This document shows, one piece after another, positions 33,674 to 44,977 of a stretch of DNA of 64,000 bases. Below the pieces are notes generated by a model. It saw nothing but the letters and a program-made list of their open reading frames with translations, ran no database searches and was not told the DNA's origin. How positions within the stretch are numbered: position 1 is the first letter of the stretch; the number at the start of each line of letters is the position of its first letter. The translations under genes were made by a program, and so were the position numbers. Source of the DNA: Dolomitihabitans soli (GTDB lineage: Bacteria; Actinomycetota; Actinomycetes; Streptosporangiales; Streptosporangiaceae); the NCBI RefSeq assembly GCF_022213955.1, contig NZ_JAKNTW010000040.1:47493-111492 (forward strand), read 5' to 3'.

Positions 33674-34813
33674 ATGGGGGGTATGAGGCGAAGTCTGATG
33701 TTCGCGGGTGCGACATTCGTGGCCGGGCTCGTCTTGCTGGCGGTGGGTGTCTACACCGAGCGGGATACACCGCCGTGGCTGCTGGTGTTTCCGCTGCTCG
33801 TCGGGTGTGTGGGGGTGGCGCTGCGGAGGCGGGCTCCGATGGCCACCCTTGCGCTCGGTGTCGTGGCGGTCAGTGGGGACCTGGCGCTCGGACCTTCGGT
33901 CGCCACGATCGTCATCTTTACCGACAACCTGTACGCGGCCACGCTCTATGGGCCCCGGCGGTACATCAACTGGATTCTCGGGTTCGCCGCCGTGATGGCG
34001 GTGGGGGCGGGGACGGCGGCCTTGTACGTCACGCACGACTGGCGGACGGTGGCATTGATGGGAGTACAGGTGGGAGTGGTGGTGACCACGCCGGTTCTCA
34101 CCGCGGTCCTCGTCAGGCAGCATCGGGACCAGGCGCGGGCGGAGCGGGCGCGGGCCGAGCAGGTGGCCCGGCTGGTCGAGCTGGACCGGCAGGCCGCGGT
34201 GAACGCCGAACGGACCAGGATGGCCCGCGAACTGCATGACATGATCGCCAACCATTTCAGTGCGATCGCGATCCAGTCGACCGCCGTGCTGTCGCGCAAG
34301 GACCTCAGTCCTCAGGCTGTGAGCAAGGTGCTGGAGAGCATCAGGGAGAACAGCGTTCAGGGCATGTCCGAGATGCGGTCGATGATCGAACTGCTTCGGG
34401 AGGAGGGCGAGGAGGCGGAGGCGATCCGCCGGCGGCTGGCCGACTCGGCCGAACTCGTCGAGCGCTCTACGCAGTCGGGGGTGGCGACGGAGCTGGATGT
34501 GTCCGGTTCCGCTCGCGACCTGCCGCCCTCGGTCGACCTCGCCGGGTACCGGATCGTGCAGGAAGCCTTAACCAATGTCCTCAAACACGGTGACAAGAGG
34601 GCAAGCGTCGTGATCAGCTACGAATTGGAACATGTAACGGTCACGGTGGAAAACGCGGTTAACGGTCGGACGAACGAGCTTCCAGGAGCGGGAGCCGGTC
34701 TGATCGGTATGCGAGAACGAACCGCGCTGGTCGGCGGGGAGTTCGAGGCCGGGCCGTACGAGGGTGGCTGGCGCGTGCGCGCCACGCTGCCGACGAAGGA
34801 GCAGCCGTCATGA
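33674..34813 (+). CDS. Sensor histidine kinase, NarL/DesK type
   Basis: A 379-aa membrane kinase. The first 150 residues hold about five hydrophobic segments (LMFAGATFVAGLVLLAVGV and following). The HisKA_3 dimerisation box is RMARELHDMIANHFSAIAI with the phosphorylated His. The ATPase part shows VQEALTNVLKHG (N box) and GAGAGLIGMRERTALVGG (G boxes). ATG at 33674 is used; ATG 33683 is an alternative, and longer forms lack an RBS. It overlaps its response regulator gene by ATGA. Signal unknown. Confidence 0.9.
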   Translation: MGGMRRSLMFAGATFVAGLVLLAVGVYTERDTPPWLLVFPLLVGCVGVALRRRAPMATLALGVVAVSGDLALGPSVATIVIFTDNLYAATLYGPRRYINWILGFAAVMAVGAGTAALYVTHDWRTVALMGVQVGVVVTTPVLTAVLVRQHRDQARAERARAEQVARLVELDRQAAVNAERTRMARELHDMIANHFSAIAIQSTAVLSRKDLSPQAVSKVLESIRENSVQGMSEMRSMIELLREEGEEAEAIRRRLADSAELVERSTQSGVATELDVSGSARDLPPSVDLAGYRIVQEALTNVLKHGDKRASVVISYELEHVTVTVENAVNGRTNELPGAGAGLIGMRERTALVGGEFEAGPYEGGWRVRATLPTKEQPS

Positions 34814-35448
34814 CCATCCGGGTCCTGGTCGCGGACGACCACGCGGCGGTGCGCGCCGGAATTGTGCTCATCCTGGATGGCGCCGACGACATCCAGGTGG
34901 TGGGCGAGGCGGCCGACGGGGAGACCGCGGTCGAGATGGCCTTGCAGCTCTGCCCTGACCTGGTGTTGATGGACGTTCGCATGCCGCGTCTCGACGGACT
35001 GTCGGCGACGAAACGGCTGAGCGGGATCACCGATGTGCTGATCCTCACCACGTTCGACGTGGACGAGTACGTCTTCGGGGCGATGCGGGCGGGCGCCGCC
35101 GGGTTCCTGCTCAAGAACACCGACGCGAACGCGCTGGTGGAGGCGGTGCGGGTGGTGGCGCGCGGCGACGGGCTGATCTCGCCGACGGTGACGCGCCGCC
35201 TGATCTCCGCCTTCGCCAAGAACAGTACGACTCCCGCCAAGGAGCGGGAGCCGCACGAGAATCTGACGCCGCGTGAGTGGGAGGTGCTGGCCTGCATCGG
35301 CCGTGGCCTGTCCAACGCGGAGATCGCACGCGAGCTGGACATGGCGGAGGCCACGACCAAGACGCACGTCAGCCGGGTGCTGAACAAGCTGGGCCTGCGC
35401 AGCAGGGTGCAGGCGGCGATCTTCTACGGGGAGTCGGCGGGGACGTAG
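34810..35448 (+). CDS. LuxR/NarL-family response regulator
   Basis: A 212-aa protein. The receiver domain (1-120) has the acidic pair in VADDHAAVRAG, the phospho-Asp in LVLMDVRMPRLDG and the conserved Thr/Lys in LTTF and LLKNTDAN. The C-terminal LuxR HTH is LTPREWEVLACIGRGLSNAE, then ATTKTHVSRVLNKL. Partner of the kinase at 33674. Its 3' end overlaps the convergent MaoC-like gene by 25 bp. Confidence 0.92.
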   Translation: MTIRVLVADDHAAVRAGIVLILDGADDIQVVGEAADGETAVEMALQLCPDLVLMDVRMPRLDGLSATKRLSGITDVLILTTFDVDEYVFGAMRAGAAGFLLKNTDANALVEAVRVVARGDGLISPTVTRRLISAFAKNSTTPAKEREPHENLTPREWEVLACIGRGLSNAEIARELDMAEATTKTHVSRVLNKLGLRSRVQAAIFYGESAGT

Positions 35449-35888
35449 AGGGAGAGGGTCTCGGCCACGCAGGCGGGGCGCTTCTGACCCTCGACCTCCA
35501 CGGTGATGCGCATGTTGGACAGGGTGCCCGACGGGGTGCCCTTGACGTCGACGATCTCGGCCCCGGCCCGGATCCGGCAGCCGACCGGGACCGGCTTGGG
35601 GAAGCGCACCTTGTTGAGGCCGTAGTTGATGCCCATCTTCAGGCCGTCGACCTGGTAGAGCTGCTCCATGAAGGCCGGCAACAGGGCCAGGCTGAGATAG
35701 CCGTGTGCGATCGTGCCGCCGAACGGGCCGGCCTTGGCCTTCTCCTCGTCGACGTGGATCCACTGGTGGTCGTCGGTGGCGTCGGCGAACAGATTGACCT
35801 GCTCCTGCGTCACGGTTCGCCACTCGGTGTATCCGAGGTGCTCCCCTTGGGCGGCCTTCAACTCGGCAAGGTTGGCAAAGGTCCTCAT
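35424..35888 (-). CDS. MaoC-family hot-dog dehydratase/hydratase
   Basis: A 154-aa protein of the MaoC/(R)-specific enoyl-CoA hydratase class. The hydratase motif spans FADATDDHQWIHVDEEKA with Asp and His as likely catalytic residues, followed by GPFGGTIAHGYLSLAL, and NYGLNKVRFPKPVPVG. It would hydrate an enoyl-CoA or enoyl thioester in fatty-acid or polyketide metabolism. Single-domain size is normal. No pathway partner is adjacent. Confidence 0.88.
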   Translation of the reverse strand: MRTFANLAELKAAQGEHLGYTEWRTVTQEQVNLFADATDDHQWIHVDEEKAKAGPFGGTIAHGYLSLALLPAFMEQLYQVDGLKMGINYGLNKVRFPKPVPVGCRIRAGAEIVDVKGTPSGTLSNMRITVEVEGQKRPACVAETLSLYVPADSP

Positions 35889-35898
35889 ATCCAGAACC

Positions 35899-37245
35899 TT
35901 ATTCGGCCGGCGGCACGGCCGCCAGGTTCAGCACCACGAAGTCCTCGGCCTCACCGACGATCTCATCGCTGCAGCTCTGGCCGCCCGGTTTCGCCGTGGG
36001 CATGTTCTCCGGCAGATCCATCTGCTCGATCTGCTCCTTGGTCAGCGTCTTGCAGGTCTTCTTGGTCTTGAGGGTTCCCGCCTGCCAGTAGTAGACCGAA
36101 CCCGGCGAGGAGGAGATGCCGGACCCCACGCTCGACACCTTTCCGTCTTCGCTCGTGGCGCCGATTTCGGCCGCCTGCCCGGTCGTCAGGTCGTAGACCC
36201 CGGAAGGGATTTGTATGAATCGCCCTGACCGAACGGCCGACTGGTCGCCGGCGGTCTCGCGGAGCGTCGTGCGTTCGGAGCCGTCGACCCGCTGCACGAC
36301 CATGTCCTCGCCGGCGCGGCCTGTACACCATTCCGGACTGCAGCGCAACCCTTTGACCCCGTCCGGCACCTGGGGCGTGAGTCGTTCACCGGTCTCCACA
36401 TTGACCAGAAGAGTCTGGTTCTTCTCCCAGTCATCGTACTTCTGGACATCCCCTGCCCAGGGCCAGTCGATCAGGTGCAGCCCTTCAGTGCCGGCCAGCT
36501 TCTCCGGGGAGCCCCCGGTGATCGGCATCCGGTAGACACCGCCGGAGGTCACCGACCAGACGACGTGTTCCTTCGTCACCGCGATCTGGTCCACGGCCGC
36601 CGCCTCGCCGGTGAGCTCGCCGATCCGCGTCGCCGAACCACCGGACCGCGGCATGGTCCACAGGTCGGCCCAGGCGGTGTCGTCGTTCGGAGTCTCACCG
36701 AACCACACGATGTGGTCGTCGCCGGCCTCCACGTTCTGCGCGAAGTAGCCCCGCACCCCTTCGGGCTCGGGCATGTCGCCGAGGATCGTGCTCTTCTTCG
36801 CCGCGGTGTCCCAGATCTCCAGCCTGCCCGCCTTCTCGAAGGAGGACTCTGCCGTGAGCAGGATCTCGGTGGCGTTCAGCGCGGTGACCGGGCGGTACTT
36901 CCAGCCGTCCGCCGCCTTGGCCGGCATCGTGCTCACCGCGGCCGGCCAGAGCTCCGCGGCCGGCTTGGCCTTGGGGACCGACGTGGTCGCCGCCGGCGCC
37001 GGTGTCTCGACCATGGTCATGGCACCCTCATCGCCCCTGTTGGTGAAGGTGTTCGTGACCACGGTCGTGCCGGCTCCGATGACCGCGACCACGCCCGCCG
37101 CCGCGAGCGCCATCTGGAACCGTCGCCGGCTGCGAAGCCGTCTCCGCCGGGCGAGGTCGCCGGCCAGATCGCCGAGAGGCTCGGGCGCCGAGTCGCCCGC
37201 CTCTTTGAGAGCGCGGACGAGCTCCGCCTCAGTTCGTTCCCTCAT
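35899..37245 (-). CDS. Membrane-anchored beta-propeller-like protein, sigma-factor partner
   Basis: A 448-aa protein with a cytoplasmic helical N-terminus (RTEAELVRALKEAGDSAPEP ... DLARRRRLRSRR), one membrane span (ALAAAGVVAVIGAGTTVVT) and an external region of about 380 residues with repeated WxxxP and GxxV strands like a TolB/WD propeller. It overlaps the sigma factor gene by ATGA. Such proteins probably act as anti-sigma or sensor partners, though no zinc anti-sigma motif is present. Inference from operon and layout. Confidence 0.7.
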   Translation of the reverse strand: MRERTEAELVRALKEAGDSAPEPLGDLAGDLARRRRLRSRRRFQMALAAAGVVAVIGAGTTVVTNTFTNRGDEGAMTMVETPAPAATTSVPKAKPAAELWPAAVSTMPAKAADGWKYRPVTALNATEILLTAESSFEKAGRLEIWDTAAKKSTILGDMPEPEGVRGYFAQNVEAGDDHIVWFGETPNDDTAWADLWTMPRSGGSATRIGELTGEAAAVDQIAVTKEHVVWSVTSGGVYRMPITGGSPEKLAGTEGLHLIDWPWAGDVQKYDDWEKNQTLLVNVETGERLTPQVPDGVKGLRCSPEWCTGRAGEDMVVQRVDGSERTTLRETAGDQSAVRSGRFIQIPSGVYDLTTGQAAEIGATSEDGKVSSVGSGISSSPGSVYYWQAGTLKTKKTCKTLTKEQIEQMDLPENMPTAKPGGQSCSDEIVGEAEDFVVLNLAAVPPAE

Positions 37246-37757
37246 TGCGAAATCCCCGTTTCCAGGACGGCGGGAAGCGCCGCCCTACGCACCCGTAGTT
37301 TGGCCAGGGCCCTGGACGCCTGGCTGCGGACCGTGCCGGTGGAGACGCCCAGAATCGCGGCGATCTCCTGGTCGGACAGGTCCTCGTAGTAGCGGAGGAC
37401 CAGCACGGCCCGCTGTTTCCTCGGGAGTGCGTGCACCTCTGCCCACAGCTCCGTGTCGGCGGAGGCCCGGTCGAACCCCTTGTCCTGGTAGCCCTTGTCC
37501 GGCACCGCGTCGACGAGGTGCTCGCGGCGTCGCCTGCGCCACCAGCTGATGTGCTGCCTGGCCATGATCGTGCGCACGTATCCTTCGGGATCGTCCTTTC
37601 TGTGCACCCGCTCCCAGGTGTCGCCCAAGCGCAACAGCGCCTCCTGGACGAGGTCGGCCGCGTCCTCGGCGTTGCCTGTCAGGACGAACCCGTACCGGTA
37701 CAGTGCGTTGCCGCGCGCCCGCACGAACTCCTCGAAATCCACGCTCCAGGGACGCAT
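37242..37757 (-). CDS. SigE-family ECF RNA polymerase sigma factor
   Basis: A 171-aa protein with sigma region 2 (FVLTGNAEDAADLVQEALLR, with RTIMARQHISWWRRRRRE) and region 4 (ALPRKQRAVLVLRYYEDLSD, QEIAAILGVSTGTVRSQASR). ATG at 37757 with GGGGG upstream is chosen; the open frame extends much further without an RBS. It forms an operon with the membrane propeller-like protein that follows. Confidence 0.9.
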   Translation of the reverse strand: MRPWSVDFEEFVRARGNALYRYGFVLTGNAEDAADLVQEALLRLGDTWERVHRKDDPEGYVRTIMARQHISWWRRRRREHLVDAVPDKGYQDKGFDRASADTELWAEVHALPRKQRAVLVLRYYEDLSDQEIAAILGVSTGTVRSQASRALAKLRVRRAALPAVLETGISQ

Positions 37758-37821
37758 CGGCCCCCCGTTCTGTTGCACGTTGTTCGGAAGTGCTTCATGT
37801 GGTGGCTCTACCGTGCCCGCC

Positions 37822-39012
37822 ATGAGACGCATCTCCATCACGGTGGGAACCGCCGTACTGACCGCCGGGCTGCTGGCCGCGGGTCCGGCGCAGGCGGAAC
37901 CCGGGCACGGCAGGGCCACGCTGACCGGCTTCGCCTCGCTGCCCGCGCAGACCTTCGTCCCCGGCAGCGAGCCGTCGGGGACGCAGTTGGGCACCGCGCC
38001 CGTCAACGGCGTGACCCCGCCGTTCAGCGGGCAGCCGGTGCAGGGATTCAGCGGCATCGTACGCCGCCACGACGGCACCTTCGACGTGCTCTCCGACAAC
38101 GGCTACGGCGCCAAAAACAACAGCGCGGACTTCCTGCTACGGGTACACCGGATCAAGCCGGACTTCCGCGACGGCACCGTACGGGTGCTGGGCGGCTTCA
38201 ACCTGTCAGACCCGCGCGGGCTGGTCACGTGGCCACTGACCCGGTCGGACCGGACGCTCACCGGGGCGGATTTCGATGTCGAGTCGATCGTGCGCGCGGC
38301 CGACGGGACCTATTGGATCGGTGATGAGTTCGGACCGTTTCTGCTGCACTTCTCCCCCTCTGGCAAGCTGCTCGACGCGCCGATCGAGCTGCCCGGCGTG
38401 CGGGCCCCGGAGCACCCCCACCTGAACGGTTCCGAACCTAACCTGGGCCGCAGCAAGGGGTTCGAGGGAATGGCGCGATCTGTGGACAACCGCAGGCTCT
38501 ATCCACTGCTCGAAGGAACCGTGGCCGGCGACCCGGCCGGAACTCTCCGAATGTATGAGTTCGACCTGCGGAAACGGGCCTACACCTCGCAGCGCCTCGG
38601 CTACCGGCTGGAGGATCCGGCCAACGCGATCGGCGACGCCATCTCCGTCGACCGGCACCGTTTCCTCATCATCGAGCGCGACAACCTCCAGGGCGACGCC
38701 GCCGCCTTCAAGCGGATCTACCTCGCCGACACGCGTGACCGCAACCGCGACGGCTTCCTCGACAAGACGCTGGTCGCCGACCTGCTCGACCTGGCCGATC
38801 CGCGCGGCCTGGGCGGCTCGGGCGAGACCTTCCGCTTCCCGTTCCAGACCATCGAGGACGTCGTGATCCTCGACGACCGCACCCTCGGCGTGCTCGACGA
38901 CAACAACTTCCCGTTCGCGGCCGGCCGTACGGCGGGCAAGCCGGACGACAACGAGTTCATCACCGTACGGCTCGCAGAACGCCTGAAGGCGGACCCCCGG
39001 GTCTACCGCTGA
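37822..39012 (+). CDS. Secreted esterase-like phytase-family protein
   Basis: A 396-aa protein with a Sec signal (MRRISITVGTAVLTAGLLAA, cut near AQA). The mature part fits the 'esterase-like activity of phytase' family (PF13449): FSGIVRRHDGTFDVLSDNGY, GADFDVESIVRAADGTYWIG, DEFGPFLLHF, KGFEGMARS, LGVLDDNNFPF. The predicted fold is a beta-propeller with acidic residues for metal or phosphate ester binding. Substrate unknown. It diverges from the sigma operon across a 64-bp gap. Confidence 0.88.
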   Translation: MRRISITVGTAVLTAGLLAAGPAQAEPGHGRATLTGFASLPAQTFVPGSEPSGTQLGTAPVNGVTPPFSGQPVQGFSGIVRRHDGTFDVLSDNGYGAKNNSADFLLRVHRIKPDFRDGTVRVLGGFNLSDPRGLVTWPLTRSDRTLTGADFDVESIVRAADGTYWIGDEFGPFLLHFSPSGKLLDAPIELPGVRAPEHPHLNGSEPNLGRSKGFEGMARSVDNRRLYPLLEGTVAGDPAGTLRMYEFDLRKRAYTSQRLGYRLEDPANAIGDAISVDRHRFLIIERDNLQGDAAAFKRIYLADTRDRNRDGFLDKTLVADLLDLADPRGLGGSGETFRFPFQTIEDVVILDDRTLGVLDDNNFPFAAGRTAGKPDDNEFITVRLAERLKADPRVYR

Positions 39013-39084
39013 CACCTGACCTTTCTCGCGACGGCGTGAACCATCCAGGGCGGTGATGCGTCTTTCCAGCCAGGGAGGCCGACG

Positions 39085-39186
39085 ATGAATCACCTCACGG
39101 CGGACCTCCTGGATGCCGAGCTCCGCCTGGAACTCCTTCTGACGTGGGCTTTGCACGAGGAGGCCGAAAGGCTAGCCGTCGACTGA
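39085..39186 (+). CDS. 33-aa leucine-rich ORF between phytase-like and methyltransferase genes
   Basis: ATG at 39085 with GGGAGG upstream; the peptide is MNHLTADLLDAELRLELLL followed by a charged helix and VD. It ends 6 bp before a strong hairpin, giving a complete small transcription unit. It lacks Cys, Ser/Thr-rich core or other precursor features, so it is probably not the substrate of the downstream methyltransferase. Function unknown. Confidence 0.4.
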   Translation: MNHLTADLLDAELRLELLLTWALHEEAERLAVD

Positions 39187-39192
39187 GACGGG

Positions 39193-39220
39193 CCCCAGGT
39201 CCTGCGAGGGGGACCTGGGG
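39193..39220 (+). terminator. Hairpin before the methyltransferase gene
   Basis: Perfect 10-bp arms CCCCAGGTCC (39193-39202) and GGACCTGGGG (39211-39220) with an 8-nt loop, ending 16 bp before the methyltransferase start. It is either a terminator of the upstream unit or a leader structure of the downstream mRNA. Confidence 0.65.
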
Positions 39221-39235
39221 TAGGGGGATCCTAGG

Positions 39236-40417
39236 ATGGCGACTATGGACGGGACCGCAGAGCTACGCGAGTCCATGCTCGCCCAGGTGCTCCGGCACTC
39301 CCCCGTGAGCGAGGCCGTGGCGGAGGCGCTGCGCCTGGTCCCACGACACGCCTTCCTGCCGGAGATCCCGGTCGAGGAGGCGTACATCGACGAGGCGATC
39401 GTCACCAAACGCGACCCCGACGGCCTCCCGATCTCCTCCTCCTCACAGCCGACGATCATGGCCATCATGCTCGACCAGCTGGGGGTACGGCCCGGCCACC
39501 GGGTGCTGGAGATCGGCGCGGGCACCGGCTACAACGCCGCGCTGATCGCCGCCCTCGTCGGCCCCGACGGCGCGGTCGTCAGCGTGGACATCGACGCCGA
39601 CCTGGTCTTGCGCGCCCGCGAGCACCTCGACGCGGCGGGGTGCGCCGGAGTGAGCGTGGTGTGCGCCGACGGCTACGACGGATTTCCGGCGCGCGCGCCG
39701 TACGACAGGGTGATCGCCACGGTCGGGGTGTGGGACCTCGCGCCGGCCTGGCTCGACCAGCTTCACCCCGACGGCCGCATCGTGGTCCCGCTCGATCTGC
39801 GCGGGGTGCAACGTTCGGTCGCGCTGGAGCCGGCCGACGGGCACCTGCGGAGCCTGTCGATCGTGCCCTGCGGATTCATGCGGCTTCGTGGGGCCTATGC
39901 GGGACCTGAGAAGACTGTTGTGCTTGACGATGGCCTGTCACTCTTCCTCCCGGAAGGCGGCCCGGTCGGCGACCTGCTTCCCGCGCTCGACTCCCCGGCC
40001 GTCGAACTCGACACCGGGGTGCTCGCCGACCATGCCGAGGTCCTCGACGGGCTCGGCCTCTGGCTGGCCGTACACGAGCCGGCCTGGTGCACCCTCACCG
40101 AGACCGCCTCCGCGCGGCTCCCGCGCAGCCCTTTCGACCTGCGCGGCTTCGCCATGTCCGCCGGGATCGCCGACGGCGACAGCCTCGCCCTCCTCGCCTC
40201 GGGCCCCGTCTCCCTCACCGCCCACGGCCACGGCCCCGAAGGCGCTCTGCTCGCCGGGCGGCTCGTCGCGCACGTCCGGTCCTGGGACACGGCGGGCCGT
40301 CCGATGAGCGACGACCTCCGGATCACCGCCCACCGGCGGCCCGCGCCCACCGGCACCCTCGTGAAGACCCACACCATGCTGGATCTCACCTGGACGACCC
40401 GCCACGTGGGCACGTGA
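39236..40417 (+). CDS. Protein-L-isoaspartate O-methyltransferase-like enzyme (FxLD-system type)
   Basis: A 393-aa SAM-dependent methyltransferase. LRLVPRHAFLPEIPVEEAYI and the SSSSQPTIMAIMLDQL motif are PCMT-like; SAM motif I is VLEIGAGTGYNAALIA. The C-terminal 170 residues go beyond a normal PCMT. The family I recall as 'methyltransferase, FxLD system' has this longer form and is usually near RiPP genes, but no precursor or lanthionine synthetase is visible here. It methylates Asp/isoAsp carboxylates in known relatives. Confidence 0.8.
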   Translation: MATMDGTAELRESMLAQVLRHSPVSEAVAEALRLVPRHAFLPEIPVEEAYIDEAIVTKRDPDGLPISSSSQPTIMAIMLDQLGVRPGHRVLEIGAGTGYNAALIAALVGPDGAVVSVDIDADLVLRAREHLDAAGCAGVSVVCADGYDGFPARAPYDRVIATVGVWDLAPAWLDQLHPDGRIVVPLDLRGVQRSVALEPADGHLRSLSIVPCGFMRLRGAYAGPEKTVVLDDGLSLFLPEGGPVGDLLPALDSPAVELDTGVLADHAEVLDGLGLWLAVHEPAWCTLTETASARLPRSPFDLRGFAMSAGIADGDSLALLASGPVSLTAHGHGPEGALLAGRLVAHVRSWDTAGRPMSDDLRITAHRRPAPTGTLVKTHTMLDLTWTTRHVGT

Positions 40418-40583
40418 CGAAGGATCGCGTCACAGGGACCGCGCAGCAAAGACAGCGCAACGAAGACCGCGTGACGAAGGCCGCGTCACAGGGACCGCGG
40501 CGGAGAAAGCGCGTGACGAAGGACGCCGCGGCGGCAGAGCCGCGGTACGGAGCACCGCCGTGGCAAGGACCGTGTGACGAAGG
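40414..40583. repeat. Degenerate GTGACGAAGG / GCGTCACAGGGACCGCG repeats
   Basis: GTGACGAAGG recurs at 40414, 40471, 40513 and 40574, and GCGTCACAGGGACCGCG at 40427 and 40483. The two pieces can pair (gtgacg/cgtcac), so each unit could form a small hairpin. The array fills the gap between convergent genes and starts inside the methyltransferase stop codon. Confidence 0.6.
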
Positions 40584-40608
40584 ACCCGTGCAGGGGCCGT
40601 GTGGCGGA

Positions 40609-40639
40609 GGGCTGGAAGGCGAAGGCCGCCTTCCAGCCC
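40609..40639 (-). terminator. Strong hairpin after the discoidin/beta-helix gene
   Basis: Perfect 13-bp arms GGGCTGGAAGGCG (40609-40621) and CGCCTTCCAGCCC (40627-40639) with a 5-nt loop, 12 bp past the stop of the leftward gene. Confidence 0.8.
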
Positions 40640-40651
40640 TGATCAGAGGGG

Positions 40652-43240
<2,589 letters not shown>

Positions 43241-43289
43241 GAGCTCTCCTCGAATGGGGGGTGCCTGCCGTACTGAATGGCAGGGAACG

Positions 43290-43303
43290 GGAGAGCGCTC
43301 TCC
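43290..43303. promoter_or_regulatory. LacI-type palindromic operator 1
   Basis: The perfect 14-bp palindrome GGAGAGCGCTCTCC lies 50 bp upstream of the leftward discoidin/beta-helix gene. The central CGCG-like GCGC with flanking arms is typical of LacI-family sugar repressors. Confidence 0.7.
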
Positions 43304-43505
43304 GTAATCGAGCCTGCCTCTGCGGATCGAGCACTGTCAAGGCCCACTTTTGTGGATTCGAAACCCTGCGGTCACGCCGTGTCAACCTTTCCTGGTGGTG
43401 ACACATGGCCTGGCCGTACGGCCATTTCAGGTTTGTGACCAGGGGATTTCGGATTGGCGCAGCCGCCCGTCTTGACAATGAGCATCGCGAAAGTCCAATC
43501 TCACT

Positions 43506-43521
43506 GGGAGAGCGCTCTCCC
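43506..43521. promoter_or_regulatory. LacI-type palindromic operator 2
   Basis: The perfect 16-bp palindrome GGGAGAGCGCTCTCCC lies 49 bp upstream of the rightward discoidin/DUF1996 gene. It has the same core as operator 1, so the two divergent secreted proteins should be regulated together. Confidence 0.7.
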
Positions 43522-43569
43522 GTCCTGTCGCCCCCAGCCGCAGGGCACCCCCCACTCGAAGGAGACGCC

Positions 43570-44919
43570 ATGCACCCACCCCCCAATCCCGGCCGGCTCC
43601 GCCTGGGGCTGGTCACCGCCATGCTGGTCGCACTGGTCGCGACCGGGCTGGCGATCATCACCCCCGCCATCGCGGCCGACGCCCTGCTGTCACAGGGCAG
43701 GCCCGCGTCGGCCTCCTCCGTCGAAGGGGGCGGCTATGGCGCGGGCGCCGCCGTAGACGGTGACAACGGCACCCGCTGGGCCAGCGCCTACAGCGACCCG
43801 CAGTGGCTCCAGATCGACCTCGGCGCCACCGCGACCATCTCCCAGGTCGTCCTGAACTGGGAGGGCGCGTACGGCAAGGCGTTCAAGATCCAGACCTCTC
43901 CCAACGCCACCACCTGGACCGACGTCTACTCCACCAGCACCGGCACCGGCGGCACCCAAACCCTCAACGTCACCGGCTCGGGCCGCTACGTCCGGATGTA
44001 CGGCACCGCCCGCAACACCGGCTACGGCTACTCCCTGTGGGAGTTCAAGGTGTACGGCACGGGCGGCAGCGGCTCGACCCCGGTGCCGAGCCCGACGTTC
44101 ACCGACGAGGTGACCCACCACGAGTTCCAGGCCAACTGCTCGTTCACGGCGAACCGGCCCGACGACCCGATCGTCTACCCCGGCCTGCCCGGCGCCTCGC
44201 ACATGCACACCTTCGTCGGCAACAGGACGACCAACGCGAGCAGCACGGCGTCGTCGCTCCTCGCCGGCGCCACGTCGTGCACCAACCCGCACGACCGTTC
44301 GGCCTACTGGTTCCCGAGCTTCTACAAGGGCGACCAGCTGATCCAGCCGACCGGCAACCAGGTCATCTACTACAAGTCGGGCATCCGGGATTACTGGCGA
44401 GTCCAGAACTTCCCGCAGGGCCTGCGCTTCGTGGTCGGCAGCCCGACCGCGACACTCGCGGAGTTCCGTGACTCACCCGGCGCGGTGGAGGGCTTCGAGT
44501 GCGGAAACCTCTCCCACAGCTGGGACATCCCGACGAACTGCGTGGCCGGCACCCAGGTGAACGTCCGCTACCAGGCGCCGAGCTGCTGGGACGGCGTCAA
44601 CCTGGACAGCGCCAACCACAAGAGTCACATGTCCTATCCCACCGACGGCTACTGCCCCGGCAGTCATCCGGTGCCGGTCCCGATGCTCGAATTCAAGATC
44701 GCCTTCCCGGCGGACGGCGACCTCTCCCAGGCGCGGCTGTCCAGTGGCCGCGGCTACTCGTGGCACTACGACTTCTTCAACGCGTGGGACAACCCGGCCA
44801 TCCTCAACGCCCTGGTGAAGCACTGCATCAACGGTGGCCTCCAGTGCAACCCGCGCGGCTACGACCTGTACAAGCCGCACCGCGGCGCCGCTCTTACGGA
44901 GAACTTTGAACTTCCCTAG
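43570..44919 (+). CDS. Secreted protein with F5/8 (discoidin) domain and DUF1996
   Basis: A 449-aa protein with signal AMLVALVATGLAIITPAIAA, one discoidin domain (about 38-165) almost identical in stretches to those of the divergent neighbour, and a DUF1996 domain (about 180-445): EFQANCSFTANRPDDPIVYP, HMHTFVGNRTTN, HKSHMSYPTDGYCPGSHPVP and many Cys for disulphides. The conserved His/Asp set suggests a catalytic or metal site, but DUF1996 has no proven activity. Co-regulation with the beta-helix protein suggests action on the same glycan. Confidence 0.85.
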   Translation: MHPPPNPGRLRLGLVTAMLVALVATGLAIITPAIAADALLSQGRPASASSVEGGGYGAGAAVDGDNGTRWASAYSDPQWLQIDLGATATISQVVLNWEGAYGKAFKIQTSPNATTWTDVYSTSTGTGGTQTLNVTGSGRYVRMYGTARNTGYGYSLWEFKVYGTGGSGSTPVPSPTFTDEVTHHEFQANCSFTANRPDDPIVYPGLPGASHMHTFVGNRTTNASSTASSLLAGATSCTNPHDRSAYWFPSFYKGDQLIQPTGNQVIYYKSGIRDYWRVQNFPQGLRFVVGSPTATLAEFRDSPGAVEGFECGNLSHSWDIPTNCVAGTQVNVRYQAPSCWDGVNLDSANHKSHMSYPTDGYCPGSHPVPVPMLEFKIAFPADGDLSQARLSSGRGYSWHYDFFNAWDNPAILNALVKHCINGGLQCNPRGYDLYKPHRGAALTENFELP

Positions 44920-44937
44920 CCTTGTCCCTCCTACGCG

Positions 44938-44964
44938 TCCGGCCATCCTCGACGGGTGGCCGGA
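44938..44964. terminator. Bidirectional hairpin between DUF1996 and ROK genes
   Basis: 8-bp arms TCCGGCCA (44938-44945) and TGGCCGGA (44957-44964) in the 58-bp gap between convergent genes. Confidence 0.65.
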
Positions 44965-44977
44965 TCGCGGCCTGGAG

